In this document: piece by piece, positions 1 through 9,170 of the stretch | Numbering within the stretch: the stretch's first letter is position 1 | Layout of the letters: each line of letters opens with the position of its first letter | NCBI GenBank assembly: GCA_040507225.1 | Contig: JBEVVG010000003.1 | Span: 286,543-350,542 of the forward strand | From: Thiodiazotropha sp040507225 | Lineage (GTDB): Bacteria; Pseudomonadota; Gammaproteobacteria; Chromatiales; Chromatiaceae | DNA: 64,000 nt | Direction: 5' to 3' | Translations under genes and position numbers: made by a program | The notes under the pieces: model-generated | Seen by the model: only the letters and a program-made list of their open reading frames with translations | Databases searched by the model: none | What the model was told of the DNA's origin: nothing

Positions 1-76
1 TTCTGCTGGGTGCCGGGTCTGCAGATAGGCTACAATCCGGGCAGAATACGATTCCCTTCAGGTCAGGAGCCACGGC

Positions 77-574
77 TTGACAGTATATGCCGCCGACAAA
101 TTGATCGCACAGGCCCGGGTGCTGGCCGCCGAATACCGGCGGACCATGGGTAAACCGCTGCCGGGTATCAGTAACGAAATCGCCGAATTCGATGCACTCA
201 AACTGCTGCAGCTCACCCCGAACAGCGAAACCGAGGGGGGCTATGATGCGCTCGACCCTGGACGAGACAACAAGCGCATACAGATTAAGTCCCGCACCAT
301 TTTCGATGAAAGCAAATCGGGTCAGCGCATTGGACAGTTGAAACTCGACAAGGCCTGGGACAGCGTGGTCCTGGTGATCATGGACGAGGACTATCAGCCC
401 TATGAAATCTACGAGGCCGAGCGAGAGGATCTGCTCGAGTATATCGACAAGAGCAGCAGTAACCGGGCCAAGCGGGGCGCCATGTCGGTGGCGCGCTTCA
501 AGATCATCGGCCAGCGGGTGTGGACCCGGGAAGGCGGGCTTGAGACGGAGGTCTGGGACAACCAGTCCGGCTGA
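77..574 (+). CDS. Conserved hypothetical protein, 165 aa
   Basis: I do not recognise a named family. The protein is soluble, with no signal peptide or membrane segment. Its middle (about residues 55-75) has Asp/Glu followed by a Gln-Ile-Lys-Ser-Arg strand and then further beta strands, which superficially resembles a restriction-endonuclease-like core; this is a weak impression, not an assignment. The start is TTG at 77, chosen because AGGAG lies at 64-68, eight bases upstream. A TACAAT at 31-36 could be a -10 box, but no good -35 is seen. It lies 15 bases before the helicase gene on the same strand, so the two may be co-transcribed. Confidence 0.7.
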   Translation: MTVYAADKLIAQARVLAAEYRRTMGKPLPGISNEIAEFDALKLLQLTPNSETEGGYDALDPGRDNKRIQIKSRTIFDESKSGQRIGQLKLDKAWDSVVLVIMDEDYQPYEIYEAEREDLLEYIDKSSSNRAKRGAMSVARFKIIGQRVWTREGGLETEVWDNQSG

Positions 575-589
575 GACAGTTCCCTATCC

Positions 590-2518
590 ATGACCGATTA
601 CGCGGAGATATTCGGCCCGCAAGGCTGGCTGGCGAAACGCATCGACGGTTTTTCCCACCGTACCCAGCAGCAGGCCATGGCGGAGACGGTTGCGGAGGTG
701 ATGAGCCGGGGCGGTTCGTTGATCTGCGAAGCCGGCACCGGTACCGGCAAAACCTTTGCCTACCTGGTGCCCGCCCTGATGTCCGGCGCCAAGGTTATCA
801 TCTCCACCGGGACGAAAAATCTCCAGGACCAGCTCTATCACCGGGATCTTCCGCGGGTTCGTGAGTGTCTTTCGAGTCCGGTATCCAGTGCGCTCCTCAA
901 AGGGCGCTCGAATTACCTGTGTGTCTACCGCCTGGAAAACACCCTGGTCGAGGAGATCCGACTGACTCGGGAACAGTTGGGCCAGCTGCAGTCGATTCGC
1001 ACCTGGTCCAGCAGCACCCGAAGTGGTGATATCGCGGAGATGCCGGATATCCCGGAAGACGCCAGCATCTGGCCTGTGGTGACCTCCACCACCGACAACT
1101 GCCTCGGCCAGGAGTGTCCCGCCTACAGCAAATGTCATCTGGTGGAGGCGCGTAAACAGGCCCAGGAGGCGGACCTGGTGGTCATCAACCATCATCTGCT
1201 GTGTGCCGACCTGAGTCTCAAGGAGGAGGGGTTCGGCGAACTCCTGCCCAGCGCCGACTGTTTCATTCTCGACGAGGCGCACCAGCTGCCTGATGTCGCC
1301 GGTGCTTTTTTCGGGGTCACCCTGAGTGGCCGGCAGCTGCTCGAACTGGCTGGGGACTGCCTCACCGAGTTTCATCGGGAGGCGCCGGATGCCCGGCAGT
1401 TAGAGGAGCGTGCGGAGCGTCTGCAGCAGGTCAGCCGGGACCTGCGCCTGGCATTCGGCCTGGATATGCGCCGCGGCGCCTGGTCCGAGGTGGCGCAGAA
1501 CTCATCGGTGATCAGCCAGCTGGATGCCCTGGAGCAGGCCCTGAAGGAACTGACTGATGTACTCCAGGCCGTCGAAGGGCGGAGCAAGGGTCTCGACAGT
1601 TGCCGCGAGCGCTGCACCCAACTGAGCCTGCGTCTGCAGGACTTGAGGAACGAGGATGATGATTCCTCCATCCGCTGGTTCGAGACCCAGCGAACCAGCT
1701 TTCGTCTCAACCGCACGCCACTGGACATCTCGAACATCTTCCGGGGTGTCATGCAGGAGCACCCCGCCGCGTGGATCTTCACCTCGGCGACCCTGGCGGT
1801 GGGTGCGAGTTTTGAACACTTTGCCGGTCAGCTCGGTTTGGAGGAGGCGGAGACCCACTGTTGGGAAAGCCCCTTCGACTACCCCCGTCAGGCCGTCTGG
1901 TATCTGCCTCATGGACTGCCTCAGCCGAACGACGTCAGTTTCAATCGCACGGTTTCCGATATCTCCATTCCAATCCTGGAAGCCAGTGGCGGGCGCGCCT
2001 TTTTACTCTATACCAGCCATCGCGCGCTTCAGGAGGCCGCGGACTATCTGGTGGACAAGATCGCATATCCGATGCTGGTGCAGGGCACCGCGCCGCGCAC
2101 CGAACTGGTGGAGCGGTTTCGCGATATGGGTAATGCGGTGTTACTTGGGACCTCCAGTTTCTGGGAGGGCATCGACGTCCGTGGCGAAGCGCTTTCCTGT
2201 GTGATCATCGACAAGTTGCCCTTCGCCTCTCCGGGTGATCCGGTGCTTCAGGCGCGTATCGACGCCCTGCGCAAGCGCGGTGGTAATCCCTTCATGACCT
2301 ACCAGGTGCCCCAGGCGGCGATCGCCCTGAAGCAGGGCGCCGGGCGGCTGATTAGAGACGAAGCCGATCGTGGGGTGCTGGTGATCTGTGACCCACGCCT
2401 GATTTCCAAGCCCTATGGCAAGATCTTTGTGCGCAGCCTGCCGCCGATGACCAAGACCCGGGACCTGGATGTGGTGAAACGGTTTTTTTCGCTGGCTGGC
2501 CCGCCGCCTGAGGAGTGA
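590..2518 (+). CDS. yoaA: ATP-dependent DNA helicase, DinG/YoaA family
   Basis: This is an XPD-like superfamily 2 helicase that unwinds DNA 5'-3' in repair. The Walker A motif is at residues 46-55 (CEAGTGTGKT) and the DEAH box begins at Asp228. Four cysteines, at 111, 171, 176 and 182, are placed to hold the 4Fe-4S cluster typical of YoaA/DinG/XPD. C-terminal helicase motifs follow, including a GTSSFWEGID segment and a QGAGRLIR motif near the end. The length of 642 aa matches YoaA better than the longer DinG. It follows the 77-574 gene by 15 bases. The downstream hairpin at 2563-2589 mainly serves the convergent hemerythrin gene. Confidence 0.93.
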   Translation: MTDYAEIFGPQGWLAKRIDGFSHRTQQQAMAETVAEVMSRGGSLICEAGTGTGKTFAYLVPALMSGAKVIISTGTKNLQDQLYHRDLPRVRECLSSPVSSALLKGRSNYLCVYRLENTLVEEIRLTREQLGQLQSIRTWSSSTRSGDIAEMPDIPEDASIWPVVTSTTDNCLGQECPAYSKCHLVEARKQAQEADLVVINHHLLCADLSLKEEGFGELLPSADCFILDEAHQLPDVAGAFFGVTLSGRQLLELAGDCLTEFHREAPDARQLEERAERLQQVSRDLRLAFGLDMRRGAWSEVAQNSSVISQLDALEQALKELTDVLQAVEGRSKGLDSCRERCTQLSLRLQDLRNEDDDSSIRWFETQRTSFRLNRTPLDISNIFRGVMQEHPAAWIFTSATLAVGASFEHFAGQLGLEEAETHCWESPFDYPRQAVWYLPHGLPQPNDVSFNRTVSDISIPILEASGGRAFLLYTSHRALQEAADYLVDKIAYPMLVQGTAPRTELVERFRDMGNAVLLGTSSFWEGIDVRGEALSCVIIDKLPFASPGDPVLQARIDALRKRGGNPFMTYQVPQAAIALKQGAGRLIRDEADRGVLVICDPRLISKPYGKIFVRSLPPMTKTRDLDVVKRFFSLAGPPPEE

Positions 2519-2556
2519 ACGGCAGCAACCTTGCAGAAGCGTTAAAAGCGGTGGCC

Positions 2557-2589
2557 AAAAAAAGCCCCGGGATGGGGAAACCCGGGGCT
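2557..2589 (-). terminator. Intrinsic terminator of the hemerythrin gene
   Basis: A nine-base perfect stem (AGCCCCGGG with CCCGGGGCT) encloses a nine-base loop. Read on the minus strand it is followed by a run of seven T, so it ends transcription from the hemerythrin gene. On the plus strand the stem lacks a T tract and would at best weakly stop helicase transcripts. Confidence 0.85.
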
Positions 2590-2705
2590 CAATAACGATG
2601 AAGTGATATGTGTCGACTGTCCGCTACGACGGATTTTTCCACTCCGGTGTGAACCTGATTGGTGGTTGTGATTTATGATCGGTCAGTCTATTCACCCGAT
2701 CGCGA

Positions 2706-3101
2706 TCAGTTACCCAGAGCCGAACCGTAGCGCTTGTCGATCACCGGGATATGATGGTCCAGCCAGTTCTTGATGAACGACATAGTGCCGTCTTCGATGT
2801 CGGTTTCTCCGGCATGAAACTTGTCCTGCAGATCGGTGCACGTCTGCACCAGTTGATCGTGTTCCTGCCGGTGGGCTTCGAGGCCTTTGTAACCGCGTTC
2901 TTCCATCATCTGCTCTTCGGTTTGAAAATGCTCCACGACATACTCGATCAGATAGTCGAGGCGGTTGCCGATGTCACCGCGGGTGCCGGTTACGACCGCG
3001 TCATTGAGTGCGTTGACCCGGTCAAACAGTTCCTGATGCTGGTTATCGCAAATCTCCACGTTGGTAGCATATTTATCATGTGTCCATTGCATTAATGACA
3101 T
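2706..3101 (-). CDS. Bacteriohemerythrin
   Basis: This is a single-domain 131-residue hemerythrin that binds O2 reversibly at a non-heme diiron centre. The full ligand set can be placed: His22, His58, Glu62, His77, His81, His117 and Asp122, matching the H...HxxxE...HxxxH...HxxxxD pattern. There is no signal peptide or fused signalling domain, so it is cytoplasmic. AGAGGAA precedes the ATG. It is a single-gene unit with its own terminator. In microaerophiles these proteins deliver or buffer O2; that role here is inferred from the family. Confidence 0.95.
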   Translation of the reverse strand: MSLMQWTHDKYATNVEICDNQHQELFDRVNALNDAVVTGTRGDIGNRLDYLIEYVVEHFQTEEQMMEERGYKGLEAHRQEHDQLVQTCTDLQDKFHAGETDIEDGTMSFIKNWLDHHIPVIDKRYGSALGN

Positions 3102-3920
3102 GCTTTCGTTCCTCTGGTTTTTAGGTTATTTCCATATTGATACATCTGCGGCGACACAGGGATTGAAACGCAGCCTGGCAGGCCCGAAGGCCATAGTTAT
3201 GGTTATTGAAAATGCGCCATAGACTGCGTGCAGGTGGCCGGTTGGCGCTTCACTCAGGGTCCAACCCTTGATCTTCACGACTGACCGACGTCGACCGTTC
3301 ACCCCGCTTTCTGGCTCGCTTCAGATGGGTATCAGTCGTGATGAGTGAATCCGGATTGTCTGCGAAAATCGGATCTCCGCGAGCGCAGCGAGCGGAGAGG
3401 TTTCATTGGTGTATCCATGTTTCTTACCCGATCCGTGTTGTTCGAAATGTGGTTGATGATAACGGGCGTGATACTCGATCCAGTTGCTCCATGCTCGAGT
3501 TGGGTGGAATTTTATATAAAAAAACCTGTAAGTAAATAGGGTTTTTGTTCAACGTCGTTTATTAAAAACATTTGAAAACGGGGACTTAAAGACATAGCTG
3601 AACAATGGAACAGGGTATCAACGGATCATCGGCTGACGTCAGCCGTTGTCATACCAAAAACCCTTCACCCCTAAGGCAAGCCGCAAGATACAAGCCACGC
3701 ATCAGGAATGGATAAATCTGGAATTCGAAGTTGCAACAGGTTGGGTGACTTCGAAAGGAACCTCACCTCGCCGTTTTGCGGAGAGGGTCAGGGATAAGCG
3801 TGGCGCAGATGTCCCGATATCACGAACCGATTCATCCATGACCTTGAAACAGAATCGCTGATGCGTCGACAAAACTGCCCGACAGGGTCGGGTCGATCCG
3901 TCAGGCCTTGGGTCAATTCC
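3102..3920. other. Long intergenic region without a convincing gene
   Basis: About 820 bases separate the hemerythrin start from the end of the dehydrogenase gene. Short plus-strand frames at 3338-3539 and 3646-3861 lack protein-like composition and ribosome binding sites, so I do not call them. A six-base inverted repeat (CTCCGC with GCGGAG around GAGCGCAGCGA, 3375-3397) is the only clear structure. The part nearest 3102 should hold the hemerythrin promoter. Confidence 0.5.
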
Positions 3921-5339
3921 TCATACGCCGATGTCGATATAGGAGCGTGCAAGCTTCTGCAGGGCAATGACGTAGGCCGCTGTGCGATAGTCTTCTATGA
4001 GCGGATTACGTTGCCGCACATCGAGGATCTCCTGCATCGCCTGTCGCATGCTGTCGTCCAGACCGGAACGCACCAGATCGAGTTCGTCGGCGCCCCGGCA
4101 GAGGCTTTTGCTGATCCACTCCGGGACAGGACGTCCCGTGGTTTCCTCCAATGCCGCAACGATATTGCGGCCCCGGGATTCGTCGAGACGGCGTTCAATG
4201 CGACCGAAACGCATATGGCTGAGGTTGCGTATCCACTCGAAATAGGAAACCACCACACCGCCGGCGTTGACATAGGCATCCGGCAGAATCGTGATGCCCC
4301 GGTTGCGCAGGATGCGGTCAGCTTCGAATGTGACCGGTCCGTTGGCGGCTTCTGCGATCAGCTTGGTTTTGATATTGGGCGCGTTGCTCTCGGTGATGGC
4401 GGCCTCGATCGCGGCGGGAATCAGAATGTCGCATTCGTACTCGAGTACGGATTCCCCGTTTTCTATGAATTCGCCACCGGCAAAACCTCTCAGACCACCG
4501 TGCGCGGTGCGATGATAGTAGGCTTCCTCCACGTGGATGCCTTCGGGATTGAAGATCGCGCCATCGCGCACGATTATGGCGATGATTTTTGCTCCGTCCT
4601 CTTCAGAGAGAAATTTGGCGGCATGGTAGCCCACGTTACCCAATCCCTGGATGATGATGCGTTTACCCTCCAGGCTGCCATCCAGTCCGCACTCGTTCAG
4701 TTCCTCCTTGTGGCGGAAGAATTCCTGCAACGCATATTGGACGCCGCGGCCAGTCGCTTCGGTGCGTCCATTGACGCCGCCGTGGGCCACCGGTTTTCCG
4801 GTCACACAGGCAAGCGCGTTGATATCCTCGGGATAGAGATGTTTGTAGGTATCCGCGATCCATGCCATCTCCCGCTGACCCGTACCCATGTCCGGGGCCG
4901 GCACATTGGTGGCGGGGCTGAGAAACCCGGCAGCCGCCAGTTCGCGGGCAAAACGCCGGGTGATCTGCTTCAATTCGTCACGGCTGTAGTTGTTGGGGTT
5001 GATATACAGGCCGCCCTTGGAACCGCCAAACGGCACGTCCACGATTGCGCATTTGTAGGTCATCAGCGCGGCGAGTGCCTCCACCTCCTGCTGATCCACA
5101 TTTTCCGAATAACGCAGTCCGCCTTTCGCTGGCAGGCGGTGAATACTGTGTACCGCCCGCCATCCGGTGAACACCTCGACGGTGCCGCGTATCTCAACCG
5201 GAAAGGTGACCTGAAGCACCGAGGTGCAGCACTTAATGGCATTGGCGATGCCGGGGTCCAGGTCCATCAGGGCAAGCGCGCGATCCACCATGTGATCAAC
5301 GCTTTGACGAAAAGTCAGTCCAGTGGGATTTTCAGTCAC
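3921..5339 (-). CDS. Glu/Leu/Phe/Val dehydrogenase (probable glutamate dehydrogenase)
   Basis: This enzyme would catalyse NAD(P)-dependent oxidative deamination of an amino acid, most likely glutamate. The substrate segment PAKGGLRYS is at 70-78, the catalytic lysine lies in GGSKGG at about 105-110, Asp150 is in PAPDMGT, and the Rossmann GLGNVG is at 232-237. The length of 472 aa is somewhat above the usual 410-450. The GTG start at 5339 has a GAGAG about ten bases upstream. It lies 17 bases downstream of the pteridine reductase gene on the same strand, so the two are probably co-transcribed. Cofactor and exact substrate cannot be read from the sequence. Confidence 0.92.
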   Translation of the reverse strand: MTENPTGLTFRQSVDHMVDRALALMDLDPGIANAIKCCTSVLQVTFPVEIRGTVEVFTGWRAVHSIHRLPAKGGLRYSENVDQQEVEALAALMTYKCAIVDVPFGGSKGGLYINPNNYSRDELKQITRRFARELAAAGFLSPATNVPAPDMGTGQREMAWIADTYKHLYPEDINALACVTGKPVAHGGVNGRTEATGRGVQYALQEFFRHKEELNECGLDGSLEGKRIIIQGLGNVGYHAAKFLSEEDGAKIIAIIVRDGAIFNPEGIHVEEAYYHRTAHGGLRGFAGGEFIENGESVLEYECDILIPAAIEAAITESNAPNIKTKLIAEAANGPVTFEADRILRNRGITILPDAYVNAGGVVVSYFEWIRNLSHMRFGRIERRLDESRGRNIVAALEETTGRPVPEWISKSLCRGADELDLVRSGLDDSMRQAMQEILDVRQRNPLIEDYRTAAYVIALQKLARSYIDIGV

Positions 5340-5356
5340 GGTACACGCTCTCAGGA

Positions 5357-6133
5357 TTATTGTTGAAGGGTTCTTCCGCCGTCGACCGGTATGACCTGAC
5401 CGGTAATGTAATCGGCGTCCCGATGCAGAAACACCACGGTACGGGCAATGTCGGATACCTGCCCGGGGCGTTTCAATGCAGTTCTTTCCAGGATGGTCTC
5501 ACGCGCCTCGTCGCTGAGGCCCTGCTCAGGCCAGAGGATGGCGCCGGGGGCCACCCCATTGACCCGGATTTCCGGGCCTAACTCCCGGGCCAGGGATTTG
5601 ACCAGCATGGCATTGCCCGCCTTGGCAATCGAATATATGGGGTGGTCTTTCAGCGGTCGGAATGCGTGAATATCCACCAGGTTGACAATGGAACCACGCC
5701 GCTCACGTAACAGGGGAGCCGCCGTAAGGGAAAGAAAGAACGGCGCCTTGAGATTACTGCCGATCAACTCGTCCCATTGGGACTCGGTGGCCTGCATCAG
5801 CGGCGTGGGATAAAAACTGGAGGCATTGTTGATCAGCAGGTCGAGTCCCCGGTCATGTTCACGCACCCGGTCGATCATTCGCTCATGACTGTTGCGATCG
5901 AGAAGGTCGGCCTGTATCAGACGGACTGAATCAGCTCGTTGTGTTTCCAGGCGCTGTTTGAGTTCATCCGCGGCCTCCCGGGAGTTTCGGTAGTGGATAA
6001 ACAGATCCATACCGAGCCGGTGCAGGTGTTCCGCGATCGCGGCTCCGATGCGGTGGGCGGCTCCGGTGATCAGAGCGGTTTGACCGGTGAGAGTCTTCGT
6101 CATGCCTGACCCATCGGTTTGCCGCTCTGCCAT
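5357..6133 (-). CDS. Pteridine reductase, short-chain dehydrogenase (FolM/PTR1-like)
   Basis: This is an NADPH-dependent SDR likely to reduce dihydrobiopterin or dihydrofolate-type pterins. TGAAHRIG at 23-30 has Arg in place of the usual third glycine, as in pteridine reductases. NNASSFYPT is at 102-110. The catalytic set is Asp154, Tyr167 and Lys171, with Asp replacing the ordinary SDR serine, which is diagnostic of the PTR1/FolM group. The start at 6133 is supported by GTGGAG seven bases upstream; Met11 (6103) is an alternative. It is upstream of the amino-acid dehydrogenase in the same direction and divergent from the methyltransferase gene. Confidence 0.88.
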   Translation of the reverse strand: MAERQTDGSGMTKTLTGQTALITGAAHRIGAAIAEHLHRLGMDLFIHYRNSREAADELKQRLETQRADSVRLIQADLLDRNSHERMIDRVREHDRGLDLLINNASSFYPTPLMQATESQWDELIGSNLKAPFFLSLTAAPLLRERRGSIVNLVDIHAFRPLKDHPIYSIAKAGNAMLVKSLARELGPEIRVNGVAPGAILWPEQGLSDEARETILERTALKRPGQVSDIARTVVFLHRDADYITGQVIPVDGGRTLQQ

Positions 6134-6368
6134 CTGGAAACTCCACGGTTATGTTTTTCTGCTGCCGGGATGCCCGCTACACCTGGGATTGGCCAGGACC
6201 GACAGCGCTCGGCTGGCGGGTACGGCTGCGCTCAGCGCGCCTTACCGGACGGCACACGGGGTTGCCCGTTTACAGCCTGTCGGTGTCCGCACCTTGAAGC
6301 CGACATCTGAAGCGATTAAGGTGCCCGTCTACATTAACTTTAGCGGATTCAAACAGGTTTTCTGAAGC

Positions 6369-7577
6369 ATGCCGGATTGTCTTCATCCCCCACCGCGTTC
6401 CACGGCGCAAACACTCCCCATGCCGGACCCCAGGGCCCAGGCGGTCAGTGAACGTTTGACCCGCCAGATCAGTCGGGAGATCGAAAAGGCCGGTGGCACA
6501 ATCCCCTTCGATCGGTTCATGGATCGGGCGCTGTATGCACCGGGTCTGGGATACTATGTGGCAGGCAGTCGCAAATTCGGGGAAGCGGGGGATTTCATCA
6601 CCTCACCGGAAGTGTCGCCCCTGTTTGCCCAGTGTCTGGCGCGACAGATCGCACCGGTGATGGAAGCCGCCGATTCATCCAATGTTCTGGAATTTGGTGC
6701 GGGCTCCGGGAGATTGGCCGCCGATCTTCTCATCGGCTTGGAAGCCCTGGGCCGCCTGCCGGATCGTTATGCGATACTCGAAATCAGCCCGGAGCTTCGC
6801 GCCCGGCAGAAGGCGACGCTGGAAGCCGATGCCCCTCACCTGCTGTCCCGGGTGGCCTGGTTGGAAAAAATGCCGTCGCGTTTCTCCGGCTGCGTGGTTG
6901 CCAATGAATTGCTGGACGCGATGCCGGTCAACCGGTTTCGTATTCGGCATCAGGGTATCGAAGAGTGTTTCGTCGGACTCTCCGGCGAGGATTTTCGGGA
7001 GTGTTTTCAACCGGTCCGTTCCGCAGGGCTCGAAGCCGCAGTAGTGAATCTGCAGCGTCAGCTCGGCAGGACATTACCCGAGGACTATGTTTCGGAGGTC
7101 AATCTGCGTCAGGCCGCCTGGTTGAAGGCGCTGGGCCAGGTCATGCAGAAAGGGGCGGTGCTGCTGATCGATTACGGCTACAGCAGTGCGGAGTATTATC
7201 ACCTGCAGCGTGACCGGGGTACTTTGATGTGCCACTACCGTCACCGGGCCCACGCGGATCCCTACCGCTGGGTGGGCCTGCAGGATATCACCTGTCATGT
7301 GGACTTCACTGCGGCCGCCCGGGCGGCCATCGAATCGGGATTTCATCTGGGGGGGTACACCACTCAGGCCCACTTTCTGATTGCCAACGGGCTGGATGCC
7401 CTGCTTGCGGAATCGGACCCGAATGACGTGGTCCGTCATATGGCTCTGGTACAGGGAGTGAAGAAGCTGACCCTGCCCTCGGAGATGGGGGAAAAGTTCA
7501 AAGTCCTGGGGTTGTTGAAGGGACTTTCGATCAATCTGCAGGGATTCTCCCTGAGGGATTTCTGCGAGCGGCTGTAG
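6369..7577 (+). CDS. SAM-dependent protein methyltransferase, NDUFAF7/MidA family
   Basis: This is a homologue of the MidA/NDUFAF7 arginine methyltransferases, formerly DUF185. The family signature GDFITSPEVSP is at about 74-84, and the SAM-binding EFGAGSGRLA is at 108-117. A later acidic-hydrophobic strand followed by a conserved RGTLMCHYRH segment near residue 278 also fits. The length of 402 aa is normal. Met18 (6420) is an alternative start, but it has no better ribosome binding site. In mitochondria the homologue methylates a complex I subunit; the bacterial target is not known. Confidence 0.9.
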   Translation: MPDCLHPPPRSTAQTLPMPDPRAQAVSERLTRQISREIEKAGGTIPFDRFMDRALYAPGLGYYVAGSRKFGEAGDFITSPEVSPLFAQCLARQIAPVMEAADSSNVLEFGAGSGRLAADLLIGLEALGRLPDRYAILEISPELRARQKATLEADAPHLLSRVAWLEKMPSRFSGCVVANELLDAMPVNRFRIRHQGIEECFVGLSGEDFRECFQPVRSAGLEAAVVNLQRQLGRTLPEDYVSEVNLRQAAWLKALGQVMQKGAVLLIDYGYSSAEYYHLQRDRGTLMCHYRHRAHADPYRWVGLQDITCHVDFTAAARAAIESGFHLGGYTTQAHFLIANGLDALLAESDPNDVVRHMALVQGVKKLTLPSEMGEKFKVLGLLKGLSINLQGFSLRDFCERL

Positions 7578-7604
7578 CGCGGCCCTGTGGCCCGGATGAT
7601 CGCG

Positions 7605-8066
7605 TCAGTGCAGCGCCTTGTAGGAATCCATCAGTGAAGCGCGCAGCAGCGCCCGGTACTCATCCTGTTTCAGGTTATAACCGACGATGGGGTCTGTCAG
7701 GGGTGTACCGTCCGGTGCCAGAAACACCAGGGTCGGAACCGCGTAGATGTTGTAACGTTGTTTGAACTGGCGGCTGCGGATCGGATCTCCGTTGAAGTCG
7801 GTCAGCTTGCCCCCGGTATCGATATCGAACTCTTTGACCAGCGGGGGTTGCAGGGAACAGGTATCCGACAGGGGGGAGAGGATGTCCTTGCGCAGACGTT
7901 CGCAATAACCGCAATCCTCGGATTCGAAAACCGCGAGTATGGGTACATGCTCTTGTTGAGCGGCCTGTGAGGCGTCCGCCCAGTCACGGGTGGTCGGCAG
8001 GTCGCCGGCCTGGGTCAGGGACGTGACCAGGACCAGCATGAGAGTCGAAAAATACTGCTTGATCAT
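7605..8066 (-). CDS. Exported thioredoxin-fold protein with CxxC (SoxW-like)
   Basis: Residues 1-20 form a signal peptide ending TQA, so the protein acts in the periplasm. The active site is Cys52-Gly-Tyr-Cys55 and the cis-proline is Pro111 in AVPTLVF. It resembles the SoxW group, periplasmic thioredoxins that keep sulfur-oxidation carriers reduced, but no sox genes lie nearby, so the partner is unknown. A third and fourth half-way cysteine are absent apart from Cys70. A good sigma70 promoter with a dyad in its spacer lies at 8102-8129. It converges with the methyltransferase gene, leaving 27 bases between them. Confidence 0.82.
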   Translation of the reverse strand: MIKQYFSTLMLVLVTSLTQAGDLPTTRDWADASQAAQQEHVPILAVFESEDCGYCERLRKDILSPLSDTCSLQPPLVKEFDIDTGGKLTDFNGDPIRSRQFKQRYNIYAVPTLVFLAPDGTPLTDPIVGYNLKQDEYRALLRASLMDSYKALH

Positions 8067-8101
8067 CAGTTGCTGCTACTTGCGTGATGATAATGGCGGA
8101 C

Positions 8102-8129
8102 AGTATATCAATATTTGCTAATATTGCAA
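8102..8129 (-). promoter_or_regulatory. Sigma70-type promoter with overlapping dyad
   Basis: On the minus strand, TTGCAA (8124-8129) and TATACT (8102-8107) are separated by 16 bases, 36 bases before the thioredoxin-like start codon. The perfect dyad CAATATT-TGCT-AATATTG occupies 8109-8126, filling the spacer, so a repressor or activator site is possible. Confidence 0.5.
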
Positions 8130-8184
8130 TGCAAAAATCCGCATTCTGGAAACAGGGTCATTGTGAAATCGTGGTGGAACGCTC

Positions 8185-8901
8185 TCAACCCGATTCAGGT
8201 AACAGCATGTAGGCAGGGATGGGTATGGGCAGTTTCTTGAAAAGCAGTATGTTTCCACTTTCCCCGCGCATAATCATCCGGCCCTCGTCGAGCCGGAACT
8301 GGTAGGTCTGGGTGACTCCGGATTCCGGGTCGTGCATCAGGATTCGGTCTTCCTCAATTCGATAACGTCCGTCGCGATACGTCTCCGCACTGGCATAGAT
8401 GCGGAAGTATCCATACATGACGAGTACGATCTCGCCGCTGCGGCCGACCCAGATACCATCCAGTTCCGAGGCGGTTTCATAGCGGTATTGGGAGGCCGGG
8501 GAGCTGGGAAGCATGGATTGGCCCGGCAGATAGGAACCTGGCAGACCGCTCATGGTTCCGGGAGAGAGGCCGGGTGTCATGCCAGGGACCGTTCCGGGCA
8601 TGAAACCGCCGGGATAACCTGACAGGCCGCCCGGCATGTAGCTGGATGTGCCGGGCATGTTCCAGGGTTGATACATGAAGGGTGAAATTCCGCTGTTGAA
8701 AGGCTGGGTCCCACGCGAGAAGTCCCAGCCGTCATCCTTTTTGAACTGGAAGGCGAGATTGCCCATGGCGTCCATCATCGACAGCATCGCCCTGCTCATG
8801 ATCTCTGAGGGTGAAGTGGCGTTGGCCGCAACGCATCCCAGCATGACCGGGACTGCCAGGCCGGTCAGGAATCTGCGGAAAGATTTGCGACTCAGTTTCA
8901 A
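8185..8901 (-). CDS. Exported Met/Pro/Gly-rich protein of unknown function
   Basis: The start is uncertain. I prefer TTG at 8901 because it gives a normal signal peptide (KLSRKSFRRF, a hydrophobic core, then ANA-TS); an upstream ATG at 9039 would add 46 residues that do not look like protein. After the signal comes a helical segment, then about 50 residues dominated by Met-Pro-Gly, Tyr-Pro-Gly and Leu-Pro-Gly tripeptides. The C-terminal 90 residues start at ELDGIWVGRSGE and look like a small beta-barrel or lipocalin-like domain with alternating strands. I do not recognise the family. It is divergent from rsd. Confidence 0.65.
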   Translation of the reverse strand: MKLSRKSFRRFLTGLAVPVMLGCVAANATSPSEIMSRAMLSMMDAMGNLAFQFKKDDGWDFSRGTQPFNSGISPFMYQPWNMPGTSSYMPGGLSGYPGGFMPGTVPGMTPGLSPGTMSGLPGSYLPGQSMLPSSPASQYRYETASELDGIWVGRSGEIVLVMYGYFRIYASAETYRDGRYRIEEDRILMHDPESGVTQTYQFRLDEGRMIMRGESGNILLFKKLPIPIPAYMLLPESG

Positions 8902-9170
8902 GTCACACCCGGATGGGTTGGCCACGGAGACTGAGACCGTCCCGTTGGGGGTGTTCGATGCAGGATTTGAATTTCGTATGCATGATGCATGATCTGTCTG
9001 AGTCCGGTGTTCCCTGGCGGGGATAATAACAATCAGCATGAGACTTGACCATGAACGCTTGCCAGATGGTTGTAATGGTGGTTAGCTTTAGCACTCGAAA
9101 CAGCACCACCCGGAATACTCAGGGACAGTGTGCTGCGGCCAGATAACACAGACGAAGACGGAGGGTCTTA

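Noticed and set aside
584..1375. 263-codon minus-strand frame
   Set aside because: It is a shadow of the YoaA-like helicase gene.
3338..3861. Short plus-strand frames in the gap before the dehydrogenase gene
   Set aside because: No ribosome binding sites, unlikely composition and overlapping alternatives; more likely non-coding.
3861..5366. 501-codon open frame on the plus strand
   Set aside because: It lies wholly opposite the amino-acid dehydrogenase, which has all its motifs; the frame is a product of high GC content.
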